DNA of 43,736 nt from Oscillospiraceae bacterium (GTDB lineage Bacteria; Bacillota; Clostridia; Oscillospirales; Ruminococcaceae): the NCBI GenBank assembly GCA_004557855.1, contig SFFJ01000013.1, positions 1 to 43,736 on the forward strand, read 5' to 3'. The notes beneath the pieces were generated by a model that saw nothing but the letters and a program-made list of their open reading frames with translations, was not told the origin of the DNA and did not search any database. This document shows positions 30,110 through 38,537 of the stretch, one piece after another (position 1 is the stretch's first letter; each line of letters opens with the position of its first letter). The position numbers and the translations under genes are program-made.

Positions 30110-31123
30110 TCAATTCTTCGGCGCCGGGCCTACGCTCTCGCCGTGTATTACGGTAAAGGGCACCGTCACCCGTCGGGCGGGCGCCCCGTTTTCGATGACA
30201 TCCAGCAGCGTGTCGGTCGCCTCCTGCGCCAGCCGCTCCACCGATTGCCCGATGGTCGCCAGCCGCGGGGTCAGGTATTCCCCCAGCGCCAGCCCGTCAA
30301 AGCCGATCACCGAAAGATCCTTCCCGACGGTACGGCCGGCATCCTGCGCCGCCCGCATGGCGCCTATCGCCACCACATCGGCTATGGCATACGCCGCCGT
30401 GATCTCGGGATGCTCCGCCAGCACGTGCTGCATGGCCTGGTACCCCTCCTCATAGCAGAAGCGCGCCTCGCCGTATTCCACCAGGTGATCCGCCGGCAGC
30501 CCGCTTTCGGCAAAGGCCGCCCGACCCCCGGCAAACCGGCTGCCGGAAACATCGCTGAAGCTGGGCCGTCCGCCGATGATGGCGATATGCCGGTGCCCCT
30601 GCTCCAGCAGCACCTGCACCGCCTGCACCGAGGCCTCAAAGTCATCGGTGGTCACGCTGGAAAGGTTCGGGTAGTCCAGTCCCTCCGCCGGGGAGGTCAC
30701 CAGCACCGCCGGCAGCGTGATGCGCTCAAAGCTCCGCTGAAAGTTATCGGCATTCCCGCCCAAAAACAGGATGCCCAGCGGCTTTTTCTCGGCACACAGC
30801 GTCACCGCCCGCAGCACCTCGTCGGTGTCCTCGTCAAAATAGTCCACCAGCAGCGTGTAGCGCGTCTTGTTCAAAAGGCCCTGCAGCTGCTCCACCAGTG
30901 CGGCAAACAGCTCATTCCTTGCGCCCTTTACCAGCACCAGGATGCTGCTGTTCACCGATTGCTTGAGGTTTTTGGCGTTGGCATTCTGGATATAGCCGTT
31001 TCGCTCCACTACCTCCATAATGCGCCGCCGGGCCTTTTCGCTCACGTCGGGGTGGTTATTCAGCACGCGCGAGACAGTTCCCACCGCATAGCCGCTTTCT
31101 TTTGCAATATCCTTGATCGTCAT
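30110..31123 (-). CDS. LacI/GalR-family repressor
   Basis: A 337-residue sugar-responsive repressor. The N-terminal helix-turn-helix and hinge are clear (MTIKDIAKESGYAVGTVSRVLNNHPDVSEKARRRI), followed by a periplasmic-binding-protein-like sensor domain (ILVLVKGARN, ILFLGG, IAIIGGR, SVIGFDGLALGEYLTPRLATIGQ). It begins 7 bases beyond the stop of the second permease gene, so it is part of the operon it probably controls. The best candidate operator is the 16-bp near-palindrome at 34468-34483. The function matches a MalR-type regulator (inference). Confidence 0.93.
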   Translation of the reverse strand: MTIKDIAKESGYAVGTVSRVLNNHPDVSEKARRRIMEVVERNGYIQNANAKNLKQSVNSSILVLVKGARNELFAALVEQLQGLLNKTRYTLLVDYFDEDTDEVLRAVTLCAEKKPLGILFLGGNADNFQRSFERITLPAVLVTSPAEGLDYPNLSSVTTDDFEASVQAVQVLLEQGHRHIAIIGGRPSFSDVSGSRFAGGRAAFAESGLPADHLVEYGEARFCYEEGYQAMQHVLAEHPEITAAYAIADVVAIGAMRAAQDAGRTVGKDLSVIGFDGLALGEYLTPRLATIGQSVERLAQEATDTLLDVIENGAPARRVTVPFTVIHGESVGPAPKN

Positions 31124-31130
31124 GGGATTC

Positions 31131-32000
31131 TTACCCCTTTACGGCGCCGGCAGCCACACCCTTGATGATGTGCTTCTGGCAGGTAAGATAGAATATGATG
31201 ACCGGGATGATGGACAGCATGATCAGCGCCATTACCGCACCCAGATCCACCGAGCCGTAGCTGCCCTGCAGGAACTGAATGTGAATGGGGATGGTCATGT
31301 ATTTTTTGCGGTCCAGTACCAGGTAGGGCAGCAGGTAGTCGTTCCACACCCACATAATCTCCAGCACGCCGACCGAGATCATGGTGGGCTTCAGCATCGG
31401 CAGCACCACGTTAAAGTAGGTCCGGATCGGGCCGCAGCCGTCGATGGCCGCCGCCTCCTCGATCTCCAGCGGGATGCTCTTTATAAACCCGCTGAACATA
31501 AATACCGCCAGCCCCGCGCCAAAGCCCAGGTAGATAATGGGGATGGTAAAGGGGGTGTTCAGCTTGAGCTTATCGGCGGTGCGTGCCAGCGTAAACATTA
31601 CCATCTGGAACGGCACGACCATCGAGAACACGCACAGGTAGTAAACCGTCTTGGAAAGGGCGCTGCCCACACGGGCGATATACCATGCCGCCATGCTGGT
31701 GCACAGCAGGATGAGCGCGGCGGAAACAACGGTGATGAGCAGCGAATAGCCCGCGCTCTTCAGGAAGGGATAGTCGCCGAAGGTCAGTCCCTTGATGTAG
31801 TTATCCAGCGAAACGAAGGTGCCCTCATGGGGGAAGGCGAAGGTCTCCAGGTTGATGGAGGCGTTGCTCTTAAAGGAGTTCATCGCCACCAGGAAAACCG
31901 GGATGAGATAAATAACGGAAAGCACGACAAACAGGATACTCAAGGCATCCTTGCGGCGGCGCTCGCTCTTAAAGCCGCCGGAAGCTGTTTTATTCGCCAT
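31131..32000 (-). CDS. Carbohydrate ABC transporter permease (MalG type)
   Basis: A 289-residue membrane permease with six hydrophobic helices. The EAA loop that docks the ATPase is EIEEAAAIDGCGPIRTYFNVVLPMLKP near residue 175-200. It is typical of CUT1-family sugar importers. Its ATG overlaps the stop of the preceding permease gene (TAATG), showing translational coupling. The ATPase (MsmX-like) is not encoded here and is presumably shared from elsewhere. Confidence 0.93.
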   Translation of the reverse strand: MANKTASGGFKSERRRKDALSILFVVLSVIYLIPVFLVAMNSFKSNASINLETFAFPHEGTFVSLDNYIKGLTFGDYPFLKSAGYSLLITVVSAALILLCTSMAAWYIARVGSALSKTVYYLCVFSMVVPFQMVMFTLARTADKLKLNTPFTIPIIYLGFGAGLAVFMFSGFIKSIPLEIEEAAAIDGCGPIRTYFNVVLPMLKPTMISVGVLEIMWVWNDYLLPYLVLDRKKYMTIPIHIQFLQGSYGSVDLGAVMALIMLSIIPVIIFYLTCQKHIIKGVAAGAVKG

Positions 32001-32917
32001 TACTGCTGCACCTCCTTATTACGGGTGGACCGCAGCTGCAGGATGCTCAAGAAGGCAACCAGCACGAAGAAGATCACGGCCTTGGCCTGACCCACGCCGC
32101 GGCTGCGGGCGCTGGCGTAGAAGGAATTGACGATGTTCAGCGCCAGCATTTCGGTGGTCTTTATCACCTCGCCGCCCTGCTGCAGGAAGGGTCGTCCGGC
32201 AGTCAGTGCAAGGTTCTGGTCGTACAGCTTAAAGGAATTGGTCAGGGTGAGGAAGGTGCAGATGGTGATGGAGGGCATCACATTGGGGATGGTGATCTTC
32301 CACAGCGTCTGCCAGCCGTTGGCGCCGTCGATGCGCGCGGCCTCCAGCATATCCTCCGGCACGCTTTGCAGCCCGGCGATGTAAATGATCATCATATAAC
32401 CGATCTGCTGCCAGCACATCAGTATGATGAGCCCCCAGAAGCCGTATTTGCTGTCCAGCACCACGCTGGTGCTGTATTTGATCAGAATACCGTTAAAGAT
32501 CATGCTCCAAATATAGCCCAGCACGATACCGCCGATGAGGTTCGGCATAAAGAACACGGTGCGGAACAGGTTGGAGCCCTTGATCCCTCTGGTCAGGGCG
32601 TAGGCAATGGCAAAGGCGATGACATTGATGAGCACCAGCGAAATCACGGCAAACAGCGCCGTGTACCAGAAGGCATGGCCGAAGCTCTTATCCTGGAAAG
32701 CGGCGATATAGTTTTTGATGCCCACCCACGTCCAGTTCTTGGTGGTCTTAAAATCGCAGAAGGACAGGAAAAAGCCCTTGCAGAACGGGTACAAAAAGCC
32801 GATGCAGAATGCCGCAAAGGTAGGCAGCAGGAACAGCCAGAAGCATCTCTGGATCGGCCGGCGGATCAGCGGCGAATTGAGCGCGGTCATGTCGCGCTTC
32901 TTTTGGAACAGTTTCAT
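32000..32917 (-). CDS. Carbohydrate ABC transporter permease (MalF type)
   Basis: A 305-residue permease with about six membrane segments and the EAA loop EDMLEAARIDGANGWQTLWKITIPNVMP. It pairs with the MalG-type protein downstream. AAAAAGGAG lies 14 bases from the ATG at 32917, rather far; M10 (MTALNSPLIRR) with AAAGAAG upstream is an alternative start. A 220-base gap separates it from the binding-protein gene and contains hairpins that may lower permease expression. Confidence 0.92.
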   Translation of the reverse strand: MKLFQKKRDMTALNSPLIRRPIQRCFWLFLLPTFAAFCIGFLYPFCKGFFLSFCDFKTTKNWTWVGIKNYIAAFQDKSFGHAFWYTALFAVISLVLINVIAFAIAYALTRGIKGSNLFRTVFFMPNLIGGIVLGYIWSMIFNGILIKYSTSVVLDSKYGFWGLIILMCWQQIGYMMIIYIAGLQSVPEDMLEAARIDGANGWQTLWKITIPNVMPSITICTFLTLTNSFKLYDQNLALTAGRPFLQQGGEVIKTTEMLALNIVNSFYASARSRGVGQAKAVIFFVLVAFLSILQLRSTRNKEVQQ

Positions 32918-33029
32918 AGCCGGGTTTCACACTCCTTTTTCGGTTAGTCTGTCACAGCAAAGCCTGCAAGCTCACACCCCCACGCCCGGTGGGGGCGTCA
33001 GCTCGGGGCTTTCCTTTTTCCTGGAAACA

Positions 33030-33052
33030 GGGGCGAGCGCAGTGCTCGCCCC
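33030..33052 (-). promoter_or_regulatory. Intercistronic hairpin after the binding-protein gene
   Basis: A 9-bp stem (33030-33038 with 33044-33052) with GCAGT loop, about 85 bases beyond the binding-protein stop. Followed on the minus strand by a short run TGTTTCC. Probably a partial terminator or mRNA-protecting stem that keeps binding protein in excess over permeases. Confidence 0.5.
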
Positions 33053-33136
33053 CGTTTTGTTGCAGTTATTCGGTTTTTTCGCAAATGCCCCTATTGGGAC
33101 ATTCCGTCCGAAGGCGCCTGTTCGGGCAGTCTGTTA

Positions 33137-34429
33137 TCAGGCGTTCTCCTTGGCATACTGGGCAGCCCAGCCGTCAACGAAAGCGGTCTCAACAGCGCTC
33201 CACTCACCGGTGCCGGAGGTGTACTGGGTCAAAGCGTCAACAACAGCAGCACGCCAGTCATCCACAGCGGGGGTGTAGTTGAAGGCCCAGGTTACAACGT
33301 AGTTGCCCGCGGCGGTGTAGTCATTGGCCTGGGCGAAGAATACGTTCTCGGGGGTCTTGGCAGACTTGAAGGGGATCGGGCCAAGCTCCTTCGCCATCAT
33401 GGTGGTGCCTTCCTCGGAGGTAACAACCCACTTCATGAAGTCGAGGGTAGCCTTGATGTCTTCCTCGGAAGCGTTCTTGTTCACAGCCCAGCAGTTCTCG
33501 GTGCCGCAGCACAGGCCGGCCTTTTCCTCGCCCTCTACACCGCAGTAGATCGGGATCATCGCCAGATCATCGGGGTTCATGTTGAACTTGGAGGTCAGGT
33601 TGGAGTACTCCCAGCTGCCGTTCTGATAGAATACAGCCTTGCCCTCGCCGAACTCGGCCTCGGACTGGTCACCGGTAGCAGAAACCAGAGCAGCGCCGGT
33701 GGTGGCGGAGTCAGTGGTGTACAGATCCCAAACGTTCTTGTAGTTCTCAAGATATTTGCCGGTGATGGTAGCGGGCTGGGAAGTCACGCCGTTATCACGG
33801 AACTCATAGAACAGGGGCATATTGGCCAGGTGGCCGGAGAAGCGCCAGCTGGAGGAACCGTCCAGACCGGCGGAGGAGAAGGCATCGAAGCCCAGCTCGG
33901 CAGCGCGGCTGTGGATATCGTCGGCAACCTTCTTCAGGGACTCAAAGTTGGTGATGTCGGTCAGCTCGTAGCCGGCCTGCTTCAGCAGAGCCTTGTTTAC
34001 GATGATGCCGAATGCCTCATAGCAGTAACCGATGGAAACGGTCTCGCCGGCTTCGTTCTTCAGGTTGAAGGCGTCGGTGGTCATTTCCTTCATAACGTCG
34101 GTGTTGGTCAGGTCATAGCAGTACTCGCCCCAGGTCCTTACTGCGCCGGCGTTGCCTACCTGGAACATGGTGGGAGCAGCGTCCTTATCCATCTCGGCGG
34201 TCAGGACCTGATCGTAGGTGCCGGAAGCGGCGGTCACTACGGTTACGGGAACACCGGTCTTCTCGGTGTAGGTCTTGGCCAGGGCCTGCCAGGCGTCATT
34301 GGCCTCGGGCTTGAAGTTGAGATAATAAACGGACCCGGTCTTGGGGGTGGGTGCGGGCTTTTCGCCGCAGGCAGCAAACAGGGTAAGCGCCATAACGACA
34401 GCCAACAGGATTGCTAAAGTCTTTTTCAT
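33137..34429 (-). CDS. Extracellular solute-binding lipoprotein (sugar ABC importer)
   Basis: A 430-residue family 1 solute-binding protein. A lipoprotein signal peptide (MKKTLAILLAVVMALTLFAAC, lipobox cysteine at 21) precedes the mature protein, which shows the binding-protein pattern (AWQALAKTYTEKTGVPVTVV, AEFGEGKAVFYQNGSWEY, GTENCWAVNK). The start at 34429 has GGAGGAGA 5 bases upstream; an in-frame ATG 32 codons earlier would begin inside the -35 element. First gene of the maltodextrin operon, with codon use noticeably more biased than its neighbours, as expected for high expression. Confidence 0.93.
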   Translation of the reverse strand: MKKTLAILLAVVMALTLFAACGEKPAPTPKTGSVYYLNFKPEANDAWQALAKTYTEKTGVPVTVVTAASGTYDQVLTAEMDKDAAPTMFQVGNAGAVRTWGEYCYDLTNTDVMKEMTTDAFNLKNEAGETVSIGYCYEAFGIIVNKALLKQAGYELTDITNFESLKKVADDIHSRAAELGFDAFSSAGLDGSSSWRFSGHLANMPLFYEFRDNGVTSQPATITGKYLENYKNVWDLYTTDSATTGAALVSATGDQSEAEFGEGKAVFYQNGSWEYSNLTSKFNMNPDDLAMIPIYCGVEGEEKAGLCCGTENCWAVNKNASEEDIKATLDFMKWVVTSEEGTTMMAKELGPIPFKSAKTPENVFFAQANDYTAAGNYVVTWAFNYTPAVDDWRAAVVDALTQYTSGTGEWSAVETAFVDGWAAQYAKENA

Positions 34430-34467
34430 GGTTTCTCCTCCTAATATAATGTTGCGTTTCTTTTGTT

Positions 34468-34483
34468 CTGGAACCGTTTCCAG
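34468..34483. promoter_or_regulatory. LacI-type operator
   Basis: CTGGAACCGTTTCCAG: a 6-bp perfect inverted repeat (CTGGAA/TTCCAG) around a CG centre, the form bound by LacI-family proteins. It begins about 14 bases beyond the -10 of the binding-protein promoter, placing it just after the transcription start. Confidence 0.75.
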
Positions 34484-34496
34484 TTCTCGCACTCTT

Positions 34497-34525
34497 ATTG
34501 TAGCGCCTTGTCTTTCATTTTTCAA
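34497..34525 (-). promoter_or_regulatory. Maltodextrin operon promoter
   Basis: On the minus strand: TTGAAA (34520-34525), 17 bases, TACAAT (34497-34502). Confidence 0.8.
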
Positions 34526-34674
34526 TCAAAATCTGTCGCTCCTACACAAATTCAGCAATTATGCTATAAAAACCTTTGTGATTATTGAGCAATATTTCCC
34601 CCTTTCCGGGCAAACTTCCGCTATTTTGCACCATTATCGCCCTGTTTATTCCCCTATCCTCCGCAAAAAACTCA

Positions 34675-34704
34675 TTGACAGCCGGCGGCAGGGCTATTTA
34701 TAAT
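34675..34704 (+). promoter_or_regulatory. copA promoter
   Basis: Consensus TTGACA (34675-34680), 18-base spacer, consensus TATAAT (34699-34704). I see no clear CopY or CsoR operator. Confidence 0.8.
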
Positions 34705-34740
34705 AGTGGCGTAAATTATACCCCGGAGGTGGACTTTCCC

Positions 34741-37713
34741 ATGAAACAGCGCTTTTCGGTCACCGGCATGAGCTGCACTGCCTGCAGCTCCCACGTGGAA
34801 CGGGCGGTCTCGGCCCTGGCCGGGGTCCGGTCGGTTTCGGTGGATTTGATGCAGAACCGCATGACGGTAGACTACGATGAAAACGCCCTCTCCCCGGAGG
34901 CCATCTGCGCGGCCGTGTCCGCGGCCGGCTACGGCGCCCGCCCTGCGGGCGCCGCGGGCGGCTCCGCCGCCCCGCCCCCTGCGGGGGCTGCCGGCCGCGA
35001 GCGTACCCGCCTGTGGGTCTGCGTGGGGCTTCTGGCGGTGCTGCTCTACATCTCCATGGGGCATATGGCGGGGTTGCCGCTGCCCGCCTTCCTCACCGGC
35101 CTCGAAAACGCCCTGTGGTTCGGGCTGGCGCAGCTCGTCCTCACCCTTGCCATCGTCATTTTGCAGTTCCGGTATTTCCGCCGGGGCTTTGCGGCGCTGT
35201 TCCGGGGCGCCCCCACCATGGATACCCTCGTTGCGGTGGGCTCCTCCGCCGCCGTGCTGTACGGCGTCTATGCCGTTTTCCGCATGGCGCAGGGGCTGGC
35301 CGCCGGGGATATGGCCGTCGTAGCGCAGTACCATATGGACCTCTACTTCGAGTCCGCCGGCACCATTCTTACCCTCGTCAGCGTGGGGAAATACTGGGAG
35401 GCCCGCAGTAAGGGTCACACCGCCGACGCCCTGCAAAAGCTGATGGCGCTGGCGCCCGCCACCGCCCGCCTGCTGCTGGACGGCCGGGAGACCGAGGTCC
35501 CGCTGGAGGAGGTACGGCAGGGGGACCTGCTCATCGTCCGTGCGGGGGAGGCCGTCCCGGTGGACGGCACCGTGACCGACGGGCAGGCCGCCATCGATGA
35601 GGCCGCCATCACCGGGGAAAGCCTGCCGGTGGATAAAAAGCCGGGGGACACCGTCACCGGGGCCACCCTGTGCCGCAGCGGGTACTTCACCATGCGGGCC
35701 ACCCATGTGGGGGAGGAAACCACCCTTTCGCAAATCATCCGTCTGGTGGAGGACGCCGCCGCCACCAAAGCGCCCATTCAGCGCATCGCCGACCGGGTCG
35801 CCGCCGTCTTTGTGCCGGTGGTCATCGGCATTGCGGTGCTGGCCATGGCCGTTTGGCTGCTGGTGGGACAGCCCCCCGCCTTTGCCCTCTCCATCGGCAT
35901 TGCGGTGCTGGTCATCAGCTGCCCCTGTGCGCTGGGGCTGGCCACCCCCACCGCCATTATGGTGGGAACCGGCCGGGGCGCCGAATACGGTATTCTGGTA
36001 AAAAGCGCCGAGGCGCTGGAGCGTGCCCGCAGCATCACCACCGTGGTACTGGACAAAACCGGGACCGTCACCACCGGGCAGCCCGCCGTCACCGATCTCA
36101 AGGAGCTGGATGACCGCCTGCTGCCGGTCGCCCATGCCCTGGAGGCCGCCAGCGCCCACCCCCTTGCCGCCGCCGTCACCGCCTACTGCAGGGAAAAAAG
36201 CATCCCCCTTTCCCCCGTCACCGATTTTTCCGCCCCAGAGGGGCAGGGTCTCATCGCCCGGTTGAACGGTGAGGTCATTTGGGGCGGCAACGCCCGTCTG
36301 GCCGCCGCCATGCATTGTGATATTTCGGTTCTTTCCGCCGCCGCGGAGGGGCTGGCCGCCAAGGGGCGCACCCCGCTGTATTTCGGCATCGGCAGCACCC
36401 CTCTGGGGCTCATCGCCGTCGCCGACCCGCCCCGGGAAACCAGCGCTGCCGCCATCGCCGCCCTGCGGCAGATGGGATTATCGGTTCTGCTGCTGACCGG
36501 CGACCATCGCCGCACCGCCGAGGCCATTGCTGCGGAGGTCGGTATCCCCCGGGTCATCCCGGAGGTGCTGCCGCAGCAAAAGGAAGCGGTCATCCGTTCC
36601 CTGCAGCAAAAGGGCGAGGTCGTCGCCATGGTGGGGGACGGCATCAATGATGCCCCCGCCCTGGTGCGTGCCGATATCGGCATCGCCATCGGCGCCGGCA
36701 CCGATATCGCCATTGACTCCGCCGATATCGTGCTGATGCACAGCGACCCCGCCGATATCCCCGCCGCCCTGCAGCTTTCCCGCAGCGTCCTGCGCAACAT
36801 CAAACAAAATCTATTCTGGGCATTCCTTTATAATACCATCGGCATCCCCGTTGCCGCCGGGGTGTTTTACGCCGCCCTCGGCTGGAAATTAAGCCCCATG
36901 CTGGCCTCCGCCGCCATGAGTCTTTCCTCGGTGTGCGTGGTCAGCAACGCCCTGCGGCTGCGCGGCTGGAAGCCGAAGCTCCCCGCCGTGGATACCGTTC
37001 CTCCCGTCACTGCGGTGGAATGTACCCTGCTGCCGCAGGAGAGCGCCCCCGCACCCGTTCCCCCCGCCGCCCCGCAGACCGTCACCCTGCACATTGACGG
37101 CATGATGTGTAACCATTGCGTCGGGCGGGTCAAGGCCGCGCTGGAGGCGCTGCCGGGCGTCACCGCCGAGGTGAGCCTTGCCAAAAACACCGCCGCCCTC
37201 ACCATGACCCAGCCCCACGATTTGCCGGAATTGACCGCCGCCGTGGAAGCGGCCGGGTACCAAGTCAAGCCCGAAGCCCCCGCCGCCCCGCAAACCGTCA
37301 CCCTGCATATTGACGGCATGATGTGTAACCATTGCGTCGGGCGGGTCAAGGCCGCGCTGGAGGCGCTGCCGGGCGTCACCGCCGAGGTAAGCCTTGCCAA
37401 AAACACCGCCGCCCTCACCATGACCCAGCCCCACGATTTGCCGGAATTGACCACCGCCGTGGAAGCGGCCGGGTATCAAGTCAAGCCCGAAGCCGCCGCC
37501 GCCCCGCAGACCGTCACCCTGCATATTGACGGCATGATGTGTAACCATTGCGTCGGGCGGGTCAAGGCCGCGCTGGAGGCGCTGCCGGGCGTCACCGCCG
37601 AGGTGATCCTTGCCAAAAACACCGCCGCCCTCACCATGACCCAGCCCCACGATTTGCCGGAATTGACCGCCGCCGTGGAGGCGGCCGGGTACCGCGTGAC
37701 AAGCGCCGGATAA
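34741..37713 (+). CDS. copA: Copper-exporting P1B-type ATPase with three extra C-terminal metal-binding domains
   Basis: A 990-residue Cu(I)-exporting ATPase. An N-terminal HMA domain (C12, C15 in GMSCTAC) is followed by membrane helices, the TGES phosphatase loop, the metal-binding CPC (C394, C396 in SCPCALGLATP), the phosphorylated D438 in DKTGT, the HP motif in SAHPLAAA and GDGINDAPAL. After the last membrane helices, residues about 778-990 hold three tandem HMA domains of 72 residues, nearly identical, each with GMMCNHC (C790/C793, C862/C865, C934/C937). Typical CopA proteins are 700-850 residues with HMA domains at the N-terminus only. GGAGGTGG lies 8 bases before ATG 34741. No separate CopZ or CsoR gene is adjacent. 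Confidence 0.95.
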   Translation: MKQRFSVTGMSCTACSSHVERAVSALAGVRSVSVDLMQNRMTVDYDENALSPEAICAAVSAAGYGARPAGAAGGSAAPPPAGAAGRERTRLWVCVGLLAVLLYISMGHMAGLPLPAFLTGLENALWFGLAQLVLTLAIVILQFRYFRRGFAALFRGAPTMDTLVAVGSSAAVLYGVYAVFRMAQGLAAGDMAVVAQYHMDLYFESAGTILTLVSVGKYWEARSKGHTADALQKLMALAPATARLLLDGRETEVPLEEVRQGDLLIVRAGEAVPVDGTVTDGQAAIDEAAITGESLPVDKKPGDTVTGATLCRSGYFTMRATHVGEETTLSQIIRLVEDAAATKAPIQRIADRVAAVFVPVVIGIAVLAMAVWLLVGQPPAFALSIGIAVLVISCPCALGLATPTAIMVGTGRGAEYGILVKSAEALERARSITTVVLDKTGTVTTGQPAVTDLKELDDRLLPVAHALEAASAHPLAAAVTAYCREKSIPLSPVTDFSAPEGQGLIARLNGEVIWGGNARLAAAMHCDISVLSAAAEGLAAKGRTPLYFGIGSTPLGLIAVADPPRETSAAAIAALRQMGLSVLLLTGDHRRTAEAIAAEVGIPRVIPEVLPQQKEAVIRSLQQKGEVVAMVGDGINDAPALVRADIGIAIGAGTDIAIDSADIVLMHSDPADIPAALQLSRSVLRNIKQNLFWAFLYNTIGIPVAAGVFYAALGWKLSPMLASAAMSLSSVCVVSNALRLRGWKPKLPAVDTVPPVTAVECTLLPQESAPAPVPPAAPQTVTLHIDGMMCNHCVGRVKAALEALPGVTAEVSLAKNTAALTMTQPHDLPELTAAVEAAGYQVKPEAPAAPQTVTLHIDGMMCNHCVGRVKAALEALPGVTAEVSLAKNTAALTMTQPHDLPELTTAVEAAGYQVKPEAAAAPQTVTLHIDGMMCNHCVGRVKAALEALPGVTAEVILAKNTAALTMTQPHDLPELTAAVEAAGYRVTSAG
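37071..37710 (+). repeat. Three tandem 216-bp repeats inside copA
   Basis: Units start at 37071, 37287 and 37503, in frame, each encoding one HMA domain plus a proline/alanine linker. They differ at only a few bases per unit (mostly silent; coding changes include an A/T, an S/I and the linker), so the duplications are recent or are kept alike by gene conversion. Confidence 0.95.
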
Positions 37714-37724
37714 TATGCTATACT
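37696..37724 (+). promoter_or_regulatory. Promoter within the copA 3' end
   Basis: GTGACA (37696-37701), 17 bases, and TATACT (37719-37724) preceded by TG plus one base. It would drive the two small membrane genes and put palindromic element 21 in their leader. Confidence 0.6.
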
Positions 37725-37780
37725 GCTGGGAGAAGGCAGGTGCCCCCGCCCCGCCGCAGCCCCGCAAAAGCCCCCGGCAT

Positions 37781-37866
37781 ACGGCCGCAGGCCAAGCCGC
37801 CCCTGCGGGGCGGCTTTCAGCGGGCTGCGCCCGCTGCGGCGGCTGCGCCGCCGGACCTGCGGCCGT
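37781..37866. repeat. Three-armed palindromic element 21
   Basis: The closing helix pairs 37781-37791 with 37856-37866; all three arms have loop TGC. It lies in the predicted leader of the next gene. Confidence 0.8.
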
Positions 37867-37933
37867 CCCTCCCCCTGCACAGTCCCCGCACTATCCCGCC
37901 ATCCCCGCCACCTCCCCCGAAAGGAGTCCCCCT

Positions 37934-38155
37934 ATGAATTTTACCGCCATGATCCGCACCACCCTCATCAGCATCGCCGCCACTACCGCCGGCGGGGTGC
38001 TCACCGTCGTCGGGCTCTCCCGCAGCATCCGCGCCATGACCATCGGCGGTGTTATCCTGGCCGGTGTGGGCATCATCTTTTTCATCACCGGGTTCATCCG
38101 GGCATGGCGCGCCCTGCACCGGGAGAAAAAAGAGAAAGGAGGCCCCGAGCTATGA
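37934..38155 (+). CDS. Small membrane protein, unknown function
   Basis: A 73-residue protein with two hydrophobic segments (about residues 7-26 and 34-54) and a lysine/glutamate-rich tail. No family recognised. AAAGGAG precedes ATG 37934; a longer in-frame extension runs through element 21 and is rejected. Its stop overlaps the next start (ATGA), so the two small genes form a coupled pair. Confidence 0.7.
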   Translation: MNFTAMIRTTLISIAATTAGGVLTVVGLSRSIRAMTIGGVILAGVGIIFFITGFIRAWRALHREKKEKGGPEL

Positions 38156-38385
38156 GTCTGTTCCGCAGCAGCGGCCGGCTGGAAGCAAAGCTGGCCAAAA
38201 ATAACGACCCCATGAAGCAGAAGCGCCTTTGGGTCAAGTCCTTCTACTGTGCGGCGGTGCTGGCCGCACTGGGCCTGTTTTTCCTCCTGGCGATGGACAG
38301 CCGCTTTACCGTATTCGGGTGCGTGCTGCTCGGCTCGGCCGCCTTTGTCTTTGTGGATGGTCTGGTGACCAAAAACCGCAAATAG
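38152..38385 (+). CDS. Small membrane protein, unknown function
   Basis: A 77-residue protein with a basic N-terminal region (LFRSSGRLEAKLAKNNDPMKQKRLW) and two hydrophobic segments. No family recognised. It starts inside the end of the previous gene (ATGA overlap) after AAAGGAGG, which supports a real coupled gene. Confidence 0.7.
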   Translation: MSLFRSSGRLEAKLAKNNDPMKQKRLWVKSFYCAAVLAALGLFFLLAMDSRFTVFGCVLLGSAAFVFVDGLVTKNRK

Positions 38386-38437
38386 CCCCACCGGAGAAGC
38401 CCTGCGCTTCTCTTTTTTCTCCAAAATCGCGAACATA

Positions 38438-38453
38438 TGTTTCACGTGAAACA
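38438..38453. promoter_or_regulatory. parS centromere site
   Basis: TGTTTCACGTGAAACA, a perfect 16-bp palindrome equal to the consensus ParB/Spo0J binding site. It lies between genes, in the gap before the XRE regulator. ParB loads here and spreads to organise the origin region, so this locus is probably in the origin-proximal part of the chromosome. Confidence 0.9.
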
Positions 38454-38499
38454 ATTTTCCCGTTCGCTTTTTATGGGGAATACAAAAATCCCCGCCGTG

Positions 38500-38508
38500 T
38501 GCTATACT
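38500..38508 (+). promoter_or_regulatory. Extended -10 promoter of the XRE gene
   Basis: TGCTATACT is an extended -10 (TATACT 38503-38508), 30 bases before the start codon; no good -35. Confidence 0.5.
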
Positions 38509-38537
38509 GGGGTCAGAAATCATTCGGGAGGTGCCCT

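Noticed and set aside
34672..36315. Long open frame antisense to copA
   Set aside because: The frame is the complement of a well-supported gene, its product is low-complexity G, H, Q and D-rich sequence, and such open antisense frames are common at high GC. The same holds for long antisense frames over ohyA (1214-2638), ackA (3107-4552), gltX (13959-15467), malQ (28429-30156) and mtaB (41768-43636).
37934..38385. Copper-related role for the two small membrane proteins after copA
   Set aside because: They have their own predicted promoter and no cysteine, methionine or histidine motif for metal binding, so position alone does not support it.
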